Positions 31,077 through 44,325 of a stretch of DNA of 64,000 bases are shown one piece after another. Source of the stretch: Sabellastarte sp. h YS-2021 (taxonomy: Eukaryota; Annelida; Polychaeta; Sabellida; Sabellidae); contig OZ024934.1 in assembly GCA_964017235.1 (NCBI GenBank), positions 87,820,706-87,884,705 on the forward strand. The letters are read 5' to 3'. The translations under genes were made by a program, and so were the position numbers. The notes beneath the pieces are model-generated. The model saw only the letters and a list, made by a program, of their open reading frames with translations, made no database searches and was not told the DNA's origin. Each line of letters begins with the position of its first letter. The stretch's first letter is position 1.

Positions 31077-32782
31077 GAATCTGGTGGTGCGTCTGCAATG
31101 CATTTTACATCTGTATGATTGTGTACAGTTAGTACTTCAATTGGTACCATTAAAACCTAGGACAGGTACATCCTGTATCATAAAATTGAGCAATAATAAT
31201 GTAAACAGATCTAACCGAATATTTTGAGATCCTGCAGGACTAATGACAAGTATAAACTTAATGTCAGCACTTGAGTCTGGGTTTGAGCATTGAATGTCAT
31301 TGGCAAAAAAATGAAAAGGCCCATATAATTCTGTGCAAAGGGAGTGTGCACAAGGAAACAGTCCAATAGAAACTGTATTTCTCTGGTCCGCGGGTTAATT
31401 GGGAGCAGCCTTAGGTGGAAACAGGATTTGATGAAAAGGATTTTCTGGGTGGTAATTAAATAGAGCATGTGGGAAGATTAGAAAGAATATGGGTTTTGGC
31501 AATTTTGGGGGAGATAATCTCTGTTTTGAAATAGTGCTGGTACATAGCAAATTGTAAAGAGTTTGTTTTTATGGTTTTGAGATAAAACAGAATTGTTCTG
31601 ATTACACATATCATTTGTAGTTTGGTTATACTGGGCCAGTTATTGGAAAGTTGAAACACAGATGAAAACTATACGTAAAATAGAAACGGTGTATCAGTGC
31701 TATGCTATGAATAGACTTTTACTGGTAGTCATTTTATAGAGTCTAGTTTGATGAAAGGAGAAATGTAGTTCTTTTACAATGGAAATGTTTGTAGATTGGA
31801 TTTATTGTCTTAATTTGTGGTATGTAAGGTTTAGTGTGGAAAATGGATCGGTAGTGTTTAACAATAATGTTTTAGATGGTATACATAATTGTCTTACAAG
31901 CCGTGTAATCACCTGAACTAAGTGTTGGAAGGTAATTGTTAATTTCGCCATTACGTATTGTTATGAAGATGTTAAGCTTATTGTTAGTGGATCAGAGATT
32001 GGAAGGCACAAGTTTTCTGTTTAAAAGGCATCATTTGGTGCTAAATGTGCACATTAGCATCTTTTAGGATGTCTTCATCAATTTGGTGAATTGTAAGTGC
32101 TTCCTTATAACTCGAAACATTTCGAAAGATTATGATAGCTTTGATAATCGGATGGAATATTAAAATCTCAATGTTGATAATCAGGTGGTATGTTTAAATC
32201 TCGAAGAGAGTGAGTTATATGTATTGACAAGGTATTGACTTGGTGAAATAAAAATTCCCACTGTTGGAAGGGAGCTAAAGTCCTAGCTCTGAACTTTGTG
32301 AAGTAAGAAATATGCGTTAAGAATGAGTGTTAAGAACTTATAATGTGCAAGAAATAGAAAACAAGTTCTGTCTTTAAATGTATGTGTATTGTTAAGTTTT
32401 TGAAATATCTTTAATTTGTTGGTTCTTTCACAAATCTTATTTATCATGTCTAACCCAGCAATCTTCCGAAGGGTACTTCAATGCCTATTTTTCCAGACGC
32501 AGTACTCTAGAGTTGCTTCTAATTTTGTAGTTTATATTGACTAAATTTCAGCTAAATATCTCGTGTACTTTTTCATGAACATACCTTTAGTGTCAGAATG
32601 ACAAATAATTTAATTTTAAGACGCAAAACTTAATGAGTCAGTTGCTAAAAAGGTAGAACTTTTATTGAAATTTTTGTTATATCGTCTTTATCCGGGATCA
32701 TTCAAAATGAGTTGAAATGGTATTGACCTTCAAACTAGTGGGGTAAAACAGACTTGGCGTTTTAAAGCAGGTGGGTATTTGT

Positions 32783-33264
32783 TAGGGATGGGTCGGTAGG
32801 CCTGGTATCTCGGTATCAAGAGCATTTTACTGAGATACTGTGATGAGATTTTACAACTGCCACTTCACTTGCCAACACATACAATGGAAAGAAAACTTAA
32901 AATATTGGGAAGAATCCACAAATTTGAAGAAATTATAAGCTTTTATCCCATATTTTCATGTATTTTGCAGACTTTTTAGCGATTACGTTGAACAGAACTG
33001 CCATGTTTGGGTTAATATACTTTATAACCTTAATCTCGCTTTTCAGCTCATATAAATGAAGGAAAACTTAAAATATTGGAAACAAACCAGAAATTGAAGA
33101 AATTCTGCACTTTTATATCATATTTTGTTCATTTATGGACTTTTATTACGATGTCGTTTAGAGGAACGTCCATGTCTGGTTGGGGTGTACTAAAACGCGG
33201 AATCCGTATGGTTTTGGATTGGCGACCTCTCGATGTACAGATTTTTGGTACCGACCCATCCCTA
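32783..33264. mobile_element. hAT-type MITE (TAGGGATGGGTCGG family)
   Basis: Ends tagggatgggtcggta and taccgacccatcccta are 16 bp perfect inverted repeats. Flanks gtatttgt (32775-32782) and gtgtttgt (33265-33272) match at 7 of 8. Confidence 0.85.
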
Positions 33265-34971
33265 GTGTTTGTGGCAACTCCATAAGAAAAAGAGTAAAGT
33301 CAAATTGTGAAGCAGTAATACATGCTGGGATACTTTTATGTGAAAATGGTGAATGCCTATGGTTCAGCTGCAGGGTATACCCAAGCTAAAGCCATAGCAT
33401 TGTATTAATGCTAACTAAAGCATTTGTAGTTTGAAATCGTAGGTAATATGTTATCTATAAATAGTTCCTTGTAATTATGTCATTAACCATTGTAACTACA
33501 CCTGCATCTATGATCCATACATCTGTCCAAATGATTTGTTTTTCTTGAACACTTGGGTAATTGTATCCCGAGCTTTAGACGGGGATACTGGTTTGTTTTA
33601 AATTATTTGGTATTTGAAGTAAGTAAACAGAAATTAAATATTTTGGGGTGGCATCATTTTAGATCCACCTCAGAACCCAGACAATTGAAAGAGCTTATTC
33701 CGGGGGCAGAATGTCACTGAAATTTTAATGATGTTGGGTAAAAGAGTGGCAATGGGGTTCAATAGGACCTCTGTTACCGAAACATAGAGATTCAGAGATA
33801 ATTTAGAAAACAGAAGAGATATTTAAGTCTCGAGATTGGAACTGTTGTCAAAAGAAAAGATAATTAAGTCTCAAGATTGGAACTGTTTTAAAAATATCGA
33901 GGGTTTATCTATAAATAATCTCAGTTTGGGTGATACAGGATCCACCATCATGAATTTTAGCGGAAGATGTTATTTTCATTTTTTTTTCCATCAGTGTATA
34001 TTGGTACATCTTTAATGCACTGTTCAAACTATATGTCTTGAAAAAATGTTTGGAAGAAATTTAATGGCTAATAGACATTTATTGAATGTAATTGAAGGTA
34101 AGTGAAATGAGGTTATAGTGATGACCATGTATAATTTACACTTCATTGTGATCAATGAATATGTAGATTACAGAAAGCACTGATGGAAGAGAGTTTATTT
34201 TTGTCATTGTGACAAGAGTTTTTTTTTTCCTTTAGAGTAGGTGTAAAGCATTGGGGTGGAATTAGGTGAAGACGCTTGGCGTAGGGAGAGGAAGCTTGTG
34301 TATCTGATCTTGATTGTACATTTTAGTATTTACTTCTAGTTGTGGTTGTGTATTGTAAGCATTTGTACAGGGAGAGCTATACTTTGTGTAAAGGTTATTG
34401 GATGCATTCCTTGTTCACATGGGAGTTTTACTGCTGCCTAGTAGTCGGGCCGGTTCTGAAAATCTAAACTGAGTTCCAGGGCTTTGAAACCGAACAAAAT
34501 ACAAGATTTCAAATGCTTGCCACTGATACAGTGAAAATTAACAAATGTATATAAGTCATAATTTAAAACAAGAATTCTCTTTGCGAGTTATTTTGATGTT
34601 TATAAACTTCATTTACAATGAATATAAAGTGAAAATGTGAGATCATTGTTAAAATTTGGATGTTTTTTATTGTCTCGAAGTATAAACCAGTAGAAAGGCT
34701 AAAATAAAATAATGACGTTTTTCAATAACTGGTACTTATATCTTTGCAGGTTTCGTCATTTCTACCTAAACGGAATGAAATGTATTATACCTGTTTACTG
34801 TTCACATCACCACTACTGCCAGACTAGATGCTGTACCTTTCTGATTTTGGTGTAAGGAACAAAATGGAGTGAATTACTGAATACACAAGAAGGAAGTAAA
34901 AATATTCTAATATTTTAAATCGCAGAGAAATGAAAGGATGGAAACTAGTCTCTTGCATTTAATATTTTAAC

Positions 34972-35329
34972 TAGGGCAGGGTCGATTTTCTATTTTGGTA
35001 TTCCACCAGTGCTGAACCGTACGATTCTAGAATCCAGAAGAAAATTGTGTTGTAGCATATCCCCATTTTAATAGGCCCACCAACAGGAAGTAAAATTCAT
35101 GAAAACAAATCTGGGTAGTTCTTCCGAAAGAGACTGCTATAAAAGTGCTGAAATATGCACAAATATGAGAAAAAAGTTTATAGTTTCTTCAGATTTGAGG
35201 TTTGTTTCTAATATTTTATGTTTTCTGACAATAATATGTACTTAATTTGAAATGAAGGTAGTGAAGTGTTATGGTATTCAAGTGCATTGTTCTCGATACT
35301 GAGATACCAGTATTCCCGACCCTGCCATA
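34972..35329. mobile_element. hAT-type MITE (TAGGGCAGGGTCGG family, copy 2)
   Basis: It starts tagggcagggtcg and ends cgaccctgccata, one mismatch to the copy-1 end. Flanks attttaac (34964-34971) and attttatc (35330-35337) match at 7 of 8. The interior phrase aataggcccaccaac is shared with 14985-15353. Confidence 0.83.
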
Positions 35330-36486
35330 ATTTTATCACTGAATTTGCTCTTATAGCCAAAGTATAATGAACTGAACTTCATTGATAAAATGTCAAGGGC
35401 AGATTCATTCAAAATTCATGGGCGTTATGGTTTAAACCTTGGCATTGGTCAATATGTAGGATAAGTTTACATCCAATTTTGGCCTTTTTAGTGTGATTGA
35501 TGGGTTGTATCTTCACAAAGCAGCAGTGATACTCCCATTGAATGGAATAATGTTTAGAAAGGTGTTAGTACCAGTGACCAGAAAACTGTCGCTTTACAAA
35601 GAGAAAAAGCCATGTTAAACATGTTTTTGATGGTGGAATTTTCTTTTTAAAATAATGTTCTAGCATTAGTCACTGGTATTAAACTTTGTGAAATTGTAAC
35701 CAAGGTATATAATTGGTAAAGGAAGTTTGTTTTTTCTTTGAAAAAAAGCACAAGAAAAGTTTTGTAGCATGTGAGTTTACCAGGTTTTTTCACAAACAGA
35801 AAACAAAGTAACTTGGGTCTTCTTCTTTTTTTCTGTGAAAACATAATTAAGTGAACTAAAACATGCAACAAAAGTGTGAGAAGTAGTGGATGGAAAAACC
35901 CTTTTGGCACTTGGCATCGTATATTGACACTTAGATGTTGTCAAATTTAATTTTTCAAGGCAACATCATTGGCGAAATGTGCAATATTTTGTCTGTGTAA
36001 AATACATAATAAAAATTAGAATTTCTTGTTCTCTGTGCCGTGTGGGATTTTTGCCGGGGGAGAGGATTCCAATTATCTAGTTCTTGTGTCAAATATGCCG
36101 CATCATAAGCCTGTAACAAAATGCCCTTTTTTTGCCCCGGTATTGGTGACTTGCACCTGGTAACTTGTGTAGCGTGTAGGTCAGTGTGAGGTCACTTGTT
36201 TGCAGATGCCCATCCTTTCAGCTGTCCATTGAGTCGTTGAAAAGCAATTGTAAGAATAAAGTTGAGCCTTTGTGATTCGACCATGTTGTGAGTTTTATTT
36301 TTGTGGTTTGATAATCTGTAGAAGTAAGTATAAAGCAGTAGCTAATTATAATTTAATGAGATGTGAAATTATGGAAGAAACATGAAGTGGATAAAATGCA
36401 GATGTGTTGGTGTGGTGAAACTTTGTTCAAACAATAAAATGTATGTGATCTACACTAGTTAATGTCTGTTTAAATGATCAGTTGTA

Positions 36487-36723
36487 GAGGGCCACGGTGG
36501 CAGAGTGGTAACACTCTTCGCCTCGCACCTCTGAGATCGGGGTTCGGTTCCCGGCCCGACCTCAAGTGGAAAGGCTGGTAGTTGCTTGCCGTCAGTCGGC
36601 AGTTTACAGTACAGAACCCTGACGAACTGTATGTACTGGTTTCCTCTGCCCTCCTAACTACCCCTCGTGATATGACCTGGACAGTGTTGAAAGCAACGTA
36701 AAACCCCAAATAAATAAATAAAC
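36487..36723 (+). mobile_element. tRNA-derived SINE, 11 bp target duplication
   Basis: A box tggcagagtgg, B box ggttcggttcc, body and ccccaaataaataaataa tail. The exact duplication gatcagttgta flanks it (36476-36486 and 36724-36734). It is the best-preserved SINE in the window. The tail carries the AATAAA-like repeats that presumably prime insertion. Confidence 0.92.
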
Positions 36724-37796
36724 GATCAGTTGTAAAAGATTGAAGATAGGTTTTACTCTCTGGGAATTATACCGATGATGGCGAGTTTGTGGCATATTTC
36801 TCACAATGATAGTTTATTTTTTTTGGCTCTTTCCTCACACTACTTGTAGGTAGAAGTTTGTGTACATGGTCTGTTGGTTTCTAGCACTAGTTGTTAAGGA
36901 TTCTGGTGTTTATTTAAAGCTTGCTGCAGGTTTGTGTTGTATAGTGGCCTCTCTTGGATGTCTTTTGTTTCAGTGGTAATCTATAGATGTGCTGTTACAG
37001 CAGTGGTTTCTCCATTGTGTGTCTCTTGCTCTTTTTGTTTGGTATCAGTACAGTAATTAACAAGGACTGGGCAAGAATTTAGGTGAAAGTTTTTGTGATC
37101 TTTATGTTTTCAAGGCAAAATGGCATCGGAAAGATTTTTTTGAGGAAGGACGAGTGAAAAAGGACCAAAAAAAAATAGCAAAATGTAGAATAATAATGAT
37201 GATGAAACAAAGCAATTAAAAACGTACTGTGAAAATACATTTCACAAATTTATGTTTGCTTTTTCATAAAACCAAAAAAAAAAAAAAAAAATCCTCACTC
37301 AGTGGAAAAATGTGAAAGATGTAAAAGGAAAAAAAATTGAATATTAATGAAAGAGAGAATAGTAAAAAAACACAAAACAAGTTAGTGATTGGTGTGGGGT
37401 AACTAAAATTAATTATCGCATTTGTTTGCGAGTTGATTTCTAATGAAGACGTTTGTTCTATTAATTTATACATATGTGTACTGTGAAGTGATCGTAGAAT
37501 GTAGACTTTAGCAGGATTATAGACAACAAACTTGAATTGTTCTCCATGTTATCATCTACAGTGTCTCTCTTTGTTCATTCTTTGTGTATTTTTTTACAAA
37601 TCATAGCATAGAGGTTGCTATATATTTTTATTACAGACCCAGGTTTTTTTTTTTCATTTTTTCCCCCCAGGAATTGTATATTCCCCCGGTTAATTCAGTT
37701 GTTGAGTTTTTAGTATATTTAAGTTTTACACATTATAGGATTTGTTTTGTTACTTTCTCTTCCAGTTGTGTAGAACACTTTTTTTTTTTCTTTCCC

Positions 37797-37822
37797 CCCC
37801 CCCCCCCCCCCCCCCCCCCCCC
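37797..37822. repeat. C homopolymer tract
   Basis: About 26 consecutive C, preceded by T-rich and followed by (ca)n sequence. No gene. Confidence 0.9.
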
Positions 37823-38912
37823 ACACACACACAATTTCAAGTATTAAATTCAAAAAGGTTTAGAACACTATTACGAACATGGAAAATAACACAAACATAT
37901 TAAATTAAAACCTCAATTAATTGCTGGAAAAAAAATCATGGTGAAGCATAGTCAATCAGTCAGTGTTTAATATAATTTTATTTCAGTTTTTTTTTGGCCA
38001 AAAGAAAAAAAGAAATGCATAAACTTTCCATCTTTATGTCGCCCAAAGAAGCCAGTTTCCTTCCCTGTAACCAGTTTCAGTTTCCTTGTCTGTGATGTAT
38101 TCTGTACATAGATTAATAATAAGACAAATATCATTTATTGTTAATAAATTTTGACAATACTGTTAATGTGTACTTTTTTATAAACAATAAAATACAGCAG
38201 CAGCAATATCTGTTTTACTTACCAACCTTTGTTGCACACTAGTGCACAAGCTATAGCCTGGAATATGACAAAACTTGAATGTAATTGTGTCCAGGCAGCT
38301 ACCGTATACTGGCGAGTCTGACACAGTCGTTGTCACCTGGTATACTGTTGGCTGTTGGTTTTGTGCCTTTCAGAGTGCAGTTCCACATTTTTAATCAAGG
38401 TGCCTAATACTGTAATACCTTCTAAAGGTAGACCACATGTTACAGCCTCTGATCGTTGTTTTGCAAATTTCCTCCTTTCCCAAATGCAATTTTACTGCGC
38501 TACAATAGCTTACCATGTGGAACTGATTCCTATTTCGGTAGGCTGCAGGCATTGGCCAAAGTCAAAGAAAATTAGATGTATAATACTGGCCTGATGAATT
38601 CAACACTTAAGGTGAACCCCGTAGTGAAATACCACAAGACTTCTTGTTGGCCGCTATATGTACACCAAGTTTTATTGCAAGGAAAGAAGTTTAATATTTT
38701 ATATGGATATACTTGTCGTTGAACACTGAAAGTAGATAAGTTTCTTTATAACATTGACTCTTAATTTTGTGACTATTCGCAGAACAGGTAACTATTTTTA
38801 ACAAATTTTACAGCTTAAATTCGATCCTGGGTTCACATTGGGAAGTAAAGAGTGGACGACCAGGACTCAATGTATGTAGCTTGTATACAGAACCTACACT
38901 TGTCAAAATAAA

Positions 38913-39148
38913 TTTATGATTTATTTGGGGTTTTACGTCACTTTCAACACTGTACAGGTCATATCACCAGGGATAGTTGGAAGGGCAGAGGAAACCAGTA
39001 CATACAGTTCGTTAGGGTTCTGTACTGTAAACTGCCGACCAACGGCAAGCAACTACCAGCTTTCCCACTTGAGGCCGTGCCGGGAATCGAACCCCGGCCT
39101 CAGAGGTGGAAGGCGAGAGTGTTGCCACTCTGCCACCGTGGCCCCTGT
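38913..39148 (-). mobile_element. tRNA-derived SINE, reverse orientation
   Basis: The reverse complement shows ggccacggtggcagagtgg (A box) and a ggttcgattcc B box, ending in the ccccaaataaat tail. Flanks ttgtcaaaataaa (38900-38912) and ttgtcgaaataaa (39149-39161) match at 12 of 13. Confidence 0.9.
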
Positions 39149-39186
39149 TTGTCGAAATAAAAGAAATATTTGAAGGGTTTAATCAG

Positions 39187-39434
39187 TAGCTGCACCAGCT
39201 GAATAGAACAAGCTGCCACAAACTCTCCGATCTGAGCAAACAATAGATTGTTTCAGAAGCCAGCTAAAGACACACTTGTTTAGGCTGGCATACCCCCTTA
39301 GTTATACCCTGGCGGGCGCTTTTTAGATGTCGACCCATGCCTGTCTCTGGACTCTCCCTTCTTGGACATGAGCGCATTAGAGGATTGGTATCAATTTTGC
39401 GCTATATAAATCGTACTATTATTATTATTATTAT
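39187..39434 (+). mobile_element. 3' end of a CR1/L2-like LINE, 5' truncated
   Basis: One frame reads NKLPQTLRSEQTIDCFRSQL then KTHLFRLAYPL, the C-terminal signature of CR1/L2-clade reverse transcriptases; the Trp expected before NKLP is a TAG. The following 3' UTR ends gcgctatataaatcgtact plus (att)n, the usual tail of this clade. Confidence 0.75.
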
Positions 39435-41162
39435 CTGGTGCATTTTTTGACCATTTAAAGGGTTAAAATATGAAATAAAGTACGAAAACAGTCCTTGTTG
39501 AAGGGAATTCTTGGGAAAACCCGTTTCAAGAGGTCATCGTCTTGAGAGCAAGTGCTTGCCAAACGATAGTGTAAAAGTCGCCCCTTTTTGTGCATTTAAT
39601 ATAAATGATTAACATGTATTGATATGCATAAATGTATAAATATTTAGAACATGTTCCCACAAGGTATTGATAAAATAGACAAATATTTAATGCACACTTG
39701 CAAACAGAAGGCACTTGGCGCTAAATACATTGCCTTCTCTTCCCAAATATATCTTCAATTCAACAGCAAATAGAGGGTTTTCAATTTATTGTTGAAGCAA
39801 TAAATCTCTGCAATAGTTCAGGGTTCAAACCCCCTCCCGACTCAGTGGTGGATCAGATCACTGAGTTGGATCCTAAACCTGGCACAAGGTGAGAATATGA
39901 CTTGCAATCCTCATGAGAATCTTGGGTGAACCTGTGGATACAGAGTGCGGGTCCTCCCTTACCACCCCAGATCGTACCCCTCCATGGGTCCCCTTCTCGG
40001 AGAGACACTCGGAGAGAACAGGAATCAGATATTTCCAGTTCAAAATAAAGTTGCTTTGCAAGTCAAAATAAGTCCTCTAACTCGGGGTGTTTCTTCTGAG
40101 CCACTTAGTCAAAATCTGAACCAAATCAAAACTGAACCAAACCCTGTGTTTTCAGGGAAGTAGATGTGTCTGACTTACCCTCATAAAAAAGTGTTGGCTC
40201 AGGCCCAAGGGTCCTTCAGCTATGCTCCCAATCAGCAGTATTCTTAAGGAAGCCTTAGATAAATTTGAACATGACTTCCAGGCTGCAAATTTACCTGAGG
40301 ATTAATTCATCCCCATCCCCCTACCCACTGCCAAGTGGTTATAAATTGGGTCAAGTATTTTTTGAGGACAAATTACAAGAATTTAATACAGACTTCACCC
40401 AAATCTGTATCTCCCCTAAGCCCTCAGGAGCTCCCATGGGTAAGGTCCCCCTATAGGTAGTCAAAGAGTTTGAGCATCAGGCCAGGCAAAAGCTCTGTAC
40501 CCTTAACTTTTCAGCTGCCTTTCCCAGGTCATTTTTGAATGGAACCTGGTCATGGGAAACTGTAAAGACAGTATCAAGGCTACTGCCAAATGGATCAAAA
40601 CTCAGATTCAAGAAAAGGTGCCAGTCCTAAAAAAATGACAAAAAAAAACACACCAGAAATTGCTATGAACAGACCTGTGTCTATCTAGATATCCTGAATA
40701 AGAGGATTCTTATTCATCAGAGAGCCTGTCAAAGTAAGACCTTAGCCCTCATTCTCCAGAGGGAAATGTATACTTTGGGAAATTCAGTTCTTATTAGACG
40801 TGAGGCTGAAGTGACACATCTTCAACCTGATTTGGGAGATATCAGACGTCATCAACTCATCATTTTCCCCCATTCCTTTGTTCTGTTCTCAATTGGTCAA
40901 CGAAGGAGAAGAGTTCCTCTTTAAAAAGGCACCCCTAATAACACTCGGGGTTTTGGACCCTATCAAACCAGCCTTTCTTCCTGAGGCAGGGGGAAATCGA
41001 GTAGCAGAGGCCCCAGAGGTACTTTCCAACCTCACCCAAGGGGATGAGGGCGTGAAACCGCTCCTCCCAATGACTCCTTAGCCTCACTCAGTACACCAGT
41101 AGGAGGTCGCCTCCATTCTTTCAGAATATATTGGCAAACAAAAAAGAAACGTTCTAAAAAGG

Positions 41163-42950
41163 ATGGAAAATGTAAAATTACGCGGGTTTTACAGTCAACT
41201 GTTTCTAGTCCCCAAGCCTCCCCAAAGGTGGAGCCCTGTGATAGACCTAAGCAGACTCAACACCTTCCTATTAGTAGAAAGGTTCAAAATGAAAACACCA
41301 GGGCCGGTATTCACGAAGGGTCTTAGCCAGGGCTTAGGCTTAAAGTTGAGACTTTTGTCTCAAGTTTTTGCCTAAAAACTGCTAAGACTTTTGTCTTAGG
41401 CTTAGTGGTATTCACAAAGAATTTAAGACCAGTCTTAGGCTTAGCCAAGGGCTCAACTTTAAGACTGGCGAGTGGGAGGCTTAAATATTGACATGATATG
41501 TGTTTGTTTACATAGCCTTGACCTTACACAAAATCACGCACTGCATTGTTAGCGAAGATTTAATTGGATGGCAGGCGTGACTTTAATATTGGTGGTGTTA
41601 AGGAGTTAAGACAAAAGCCTTGACCTTACACAAAATCACGCACTGCATTGTTAGCGAAGATTTAATTGGATGGCAGGCGTGACTTTAATATTGGTGGTGT
41701 TAAGGAGTTAAGACAAAAGTCTCAGCTAAGTCCCCTTTTGTGAATACAGATTTAAGACAAAACTTAGCCGAGACAAAAGTCTCGACTTTAAGACCACATT
41801 TAAGCCTAAGACCTGGCTAAGTCTAAGACACTTCGTGAATACCGGCCTGAGTCCATCCTGATTCCAGGGGAATGGGTGGTCTATAGACATGTTAGAAGCC
41901 TACCTTCACATCCCCATCCATCCAGCCTCAAGGAAGTACCTACGTTTTTTCCACTATTCTCAAGTGTTCCAGATCACCTTCCTCCCTTTCAGCCTAGCCA
42001 TGGCCCCACAAGTCTTTACAATGATTCTTAAGGAAGTGTAGCTGATGGCCCTCATAGAGGGGGTCAGACTTCACCAATACCTGGACGACTGGCTTATCAG
42101 GGCCCCGTCCCAGGAGGCACAAGCGGACACTCAGACCCTGGTAGACCTAACACAGTCCTTAGGGTGGATAATAAATCAAGAGAAGTCCGAACTCAGACCC
42201 ACTTGGGTGTTTCCATTCGTGGGCTACGAATATCACCTAGATGCAGCCCTTGTAAAACCTACTCAAAGAGATATGGCTCACATGTTTTGACTACAAGATG
42301 TTTTATGTCGATAACTGGGTTGCTTGCGTCAACGGAGAAGATGGTCCCGTAGGGATGCCTTCACATGAGGCCCTTTCAGTTTCATCTCATGGAGCACTGG
42401 AGATATCCTTAGTCGTTAGACAGCCTTCCTTAGTCAGAGACCATTTCAGTTCATCTAGAGTGGTGGCAAAACCCTGTAAACAAGATGAAGGGTGCAGACC
42501 TTCACCCAAAAGACCACAATATCCAAGTCTTTACAGATGCCTCAGACGAAGGTTGGGGCCCTCACTTAGAGCAAGTCTCTACAAAGGGTCTGTGGTCAGA
42601 CAGGGAAAAAAGGCTACACATAAATGTTCTAGAGTTGAAGGCGGTATCTCTGGTCCTATAAAGGTTCAAGGACCAGTGTCAAAATCAAACAATGTTCATT
42701 GCTACAGACAAATCAACAGTAATAGCGTACATAAACAAACAAGTAGGAACCCACTCAGCGGAGATGTGTGCTCTCCTGTGGAAAATCATGACCTGGTGCC
42801 ATCATTACCAGATTACCTTAAGAGCCAGGCACATTCCGGGGTGCCTAAATGTCATGGCTGACCTACTCTCCCGGTCGAAACAAGTCCAATCAACAGAATG
42901 GTCAAACAAATCTGTCAAAAGTGGTTCACTCATGTAAATCTATTTGCCAC
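41163..42950 (+). pseudogene. DIRS copy 2 reverse transcriptase / RNase H, interrupted
   Basis: Fragments: LVPKPPQRWSPVIDLSRLNT (about 41208), then after the inserted element SIDMLEAYLHIPIHP (about 41881), [12 protein letters not shown] with YLDD (about 42072) and RNase H pieces FIATDKSTVIAYINKQVG and ARHIPGCLNVMADLLSR (about 42695-42880). A TAG lies at about 42040, and several frame changes occur. Confidence 0.85.
41302..41847. mobile_element. Palindromic MITE inside the DIRS copy 2 RT
   Basis: 17 bp perfect terminal inverted repeats ggccggtattcacgaag (41302-41318 and 41831-41847). Subterminal regions are rich in taagac/gtctta words in both orientations, so much of the element could fold back. 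It holds a perfect 102 bp tandem duplication (41515-41616 and 41617-41718). The flanking RT frame shows it is an insertion. Confidence 0.85.
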
Positions 42951-43149
42951 TCATCTAAACCACAAACTTCCATTGTACGTATCTCCAGTCCCAGACCAAT
43001 ATGCTTGGGGCATAGATGGTCTGAACATAAACTGGTCAGGTCTCACTGCTTATGCTTACCCTCTCACGGCTCTCCTTATACAGGTTGATCAAAAAATAAT
43101 GATAATCAGGCAATGCAATTGCCTCATCATTCTAATAGCCCCAGTATGG

Positions 43150-43990
43150 CCATGGATGCCCTGGTTTGGGACATAGTGCAGCTTTCAACAGAGGTCGCAC
43201 TCAAATTACCAAGATGTAAACAGGCTTCCGTCGATCATTGATGGCTACAGGATGGCCATTGTTGATACCTTGGGCCCAGCGGGGCTCCATATTTCTCAAA
43301 GTTCTGACCTTAACAGGTTACTTGCTAGTTGTCACAGGGATCGTCCAAGTGGAACCTTTCTGTTGTACTTAACGAGCTAACAAAAGCACCCTTTGAGCCT
43401 ATGAAAGACACAGACCTCAAACATCGTACTCTTAAAAACTGCTTTCTTGTTAGCTTTGACCTCCAGTAAGCGCCACAGCGAAATTCATGCCTGGGTTGCA
43501 AACAAAGTATCCAGTTTAGGCCAGTGGGAAAAGGTAGATTTGTTCCCCTCTTCAGATTTTATAGCCAAAAAACCAACTAGCAAGAGAAGGTTCTCAAAGT
43601 GTGTCTCCAGTGGATAGACAATTCGAAGAAGACAAGACCCTGTGTCCGGTACAGGCCCCGAGATACTACCTGGAACGAACCAAAGACCTGAGAGGGTCTC
43701 GATTCCTACTCTTTATTTCCTTCGAGGAAGGACAAACCTCAGACATCAGAACTACTACTCTCTCTTCTTGGTTAAAACAAACTATTCTGCTTTGTTACAA
43801 ACAAGTAAATCAACAGTACTTGGACTTGGTCCAAGTTACATCTCATGATATTAGGGCCTTTGTGGCCTTTAAGGTCTTTTATGGTGGGGTGCAAGCTTGT
43901 CACTGGAAGGCTCACATTACATTTACCTGAAGGACCTTGGTCAGATAAAGACAACAATATGTACCTGGGTCCAATAATAGCACCTCAACA
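43150..43990 (+). pseudogene. DIRS copy 2 tyrosine recombinase, decayed
   Basis: The segments KTLCPVQAPRYYLERTKDLR (about 43632), SRFLLFISFEEG and SHDIRAF (HxxR box, about 43841) follow DIRS recombinase order. The distal His-Tyr part is out of frame. Confidence 0.75.
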
Positions 43991-44325
43991 AGTCCTAGAC
44001 CCTTCCCCTTAGAATAGTCATCCTTGGAAAGAAAAGTGATGGCACACCTGCTGCGACGATTTCTTCAGGAGTCTAATTCCCAGGGTCTAGGTATATGACT
44101 ACCTCCCCAGGATATCTGGTAAGGTCTTGTATTTTTTCCTCTCAATCAGGATATGATGTGTATAATGTATTATTATTCTCCCAAGGTGACCCCCATAATC
44201 TCATTATTAGTTTCATATTATTATCAGTGGAAAACTTCATGAGGTTCTCCAAGCCCTGGGCTTGTATTCATGGATAGTGAAGCCCTTTGGGCTATAAAAA
44301 GGCAAAATTACTGAATGCTTTAGCG

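Larger units (their letters stand above)
30612..38190 (+). other. Probable long 3' UTR and flank of the Pur gene, with repeats
   Basis: No coding sequence is convincing here. The composition is AT/TG-rich. AATAAA occurs at 31071-31076, followed by a GT-rich stretch that would suit a proximal polyadenylation site; later AATAAA hexamers are at 36256-36261 and 38186-38191. Vertebrate PURA has a very long 3' UTR, so a multi-kilobase UTR is plausible but unproven. Two hAT MITEs (32783-33264, 34972-35329) and one SINE (36487-36723) interrupt the region. A 26 bp imperfect palindrome at 33566-33591 (gtatcccgag...cggggatac) resembles the left end of the element at 15603. Confidence 0.45.
39780..44280 (+). 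mobile_element. DIRS-type retrotransposon, decayed (copy 2)
   Basis: A gag-like region with many stops (about 39830-41090) is followed by RT, RNase H and tyrosine recombinase segments in the DIRS order. Terminal repeats were not found, so both edges are estimates. It is split by a 546 bp palindromic element at 41302-41847. It differs clearly from copy 1 in sequence, so it is a different lineage or much older. Confidence 0.75.

Noticed and set aside
33076..33389. Overlapping frames at the right end of a MITE
   Set aside because: They span the MITE terminus and its target duplication, so they are chance frames.
36487..36560. Possible tRNA gene (A and B boxes)
   Set aside because: It is the tRNA-like head of a SINE with body, tail and target duplication; the cloverleaf is degenerate.
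37584..37847. Open frame with a Pro run
   Set aside because: It is the translation of the C homopolymer tract with no splice support.
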